DNA of 64,000 nt, taken from the IMG/VR virus record IMGVR_UViG_3300042090_001530, positions 62,001-126,000 of that record; one strand, written 5' to 3'. The DNA is from a virus. Below are positions 63,934 to 64,000 of this stretch, one piece after another; the first letter of the stretch is position 1; the number at the start of each line of letters is the position of its first letter. Made by a program: the position numbers and the translations under genes. The notes below the pieces were generated by a model that was not told the DNA's origin, did not search any database, and worked only from the letters and a program-made list of their open reading frames with translations.

Positions 63934-64000
63934 AGTCTCTCCTGCCTCGCGGCACGTGCAGCGGCTGCCGTGAGATCGTCGAGTACCTGCCCGACGGGCT
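63921..64000 (+). CDS. partial gene at right window edge
   Basis: GTG 63921 overlaps the previous gene by 13 bp and opens VDVLKSLLPRGTCSGCREIVEYLPDG without a stop before the window ends. One C-x2-C pair suggests a zinc-ribbon protein. Confidence 0.4.
   Translation, partial: MDVLKSLLPRGTCSGCREIVEYLPDG

Overview
The window is about 64 kb of high-GC, gene-dense DNA with the look of a temperate actinobacteriophage (a free phage genome or a prophage still carrying its integrase region) whose host would be a filamentous actinomycete. The reasons are a WhiB-like protein, an Lsr2-type DNA-binding domain, phiSA1p31-, DUF6197- and DUF5131-like proteins, heavy GTG start use, ATGA/GTGA overlaps throughout, and a lysis - integrase - repressor - early-gene order typical of actinophages. 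No structural, packaging or DNA polymerase genes are visible; they would lie outside the window. No complete tRNA or rRNA gene was found.

Layout. 0-2.8 kb: late/lysis end, with small coiled-coil and membrane proteins, a membrane-anchored collagen-like protein and a glycoside-hydrolase-like lysin candidate. 3-4.5 kb: two unrelated multi-pass membrane proteins on opposite strands. 4.5-7.2 kb: lysogeny control, with a leftward tyrosine integrase, a candidate att region, a leftward XRE-type repressor and four 16-bp operator copies facing a rightward HTH gene and an Xis-like gene. 7.9-14.4 kb: early genes including a RecE-like nuclease, a RecT-like annealing protein with a C-terminal zinc knuckle, and a DnaQ-like exonuclease. 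14.6-21.2 kb: DUF5131 protein, small Zn-type proteins, RusA-like resolvase, a C5 cytosine methyltransferase carrying two long perfect inverted repeats, and an Lsr2-tail protein. 21.2-22.4 kb: a ~530-bp pyrimidine-rich array of a degenerate 15-bp motif directly before a RAMP/Cas7-like orphan gene, the most unusual locus here.

22.4-31 kb: DUF4326 and many small proteins, a Phd-like antitoxin head-to-head with a GIY-YIG protein, and a decayed adenine methyltransferase split by a TnpB element. 30.9-34.4 kb: replication block (HNH protein, replisome organizer-like protein, loader-like protein, DnaB helicase) with repeated palindromes. 34.5-36.5 kb: three consecutive paralogous proteins, each with two LuxR-type HTH domains. 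36.5-52 kb: long runs of small translationally coupled genes, interrupted by a complete IS200/IS605-family element (TnpA plus TnpB) and by a leftward GIY-YIG/HTH pair. 52-56.7 kb: an overlapping cassette of a GT39-like membrane glycosyltransferase, a hyaluronan-synthase-like GT2 and a secreted GH26-like hydrolase, which reads as a surface-polysaccharide module. 56.7-58.5 kb: an RNase R/II-type nuclease with a C-terminal dsRNA-binding domain. 58.5-64 kb: more small genes, including DUF1643 and HNH-type proteins.

Working together, the repressor/operator block should switch a long rightward early transcript. That transcript supplies recombination (RecE/RecT/RusA), replication (organizer, loader, DnaB), DNA modification, RNA processing, and host-regulator mimicry (WhiB, Lsr2, LuxR). 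Functions rest on reading motifs by eye; no database search was possible.
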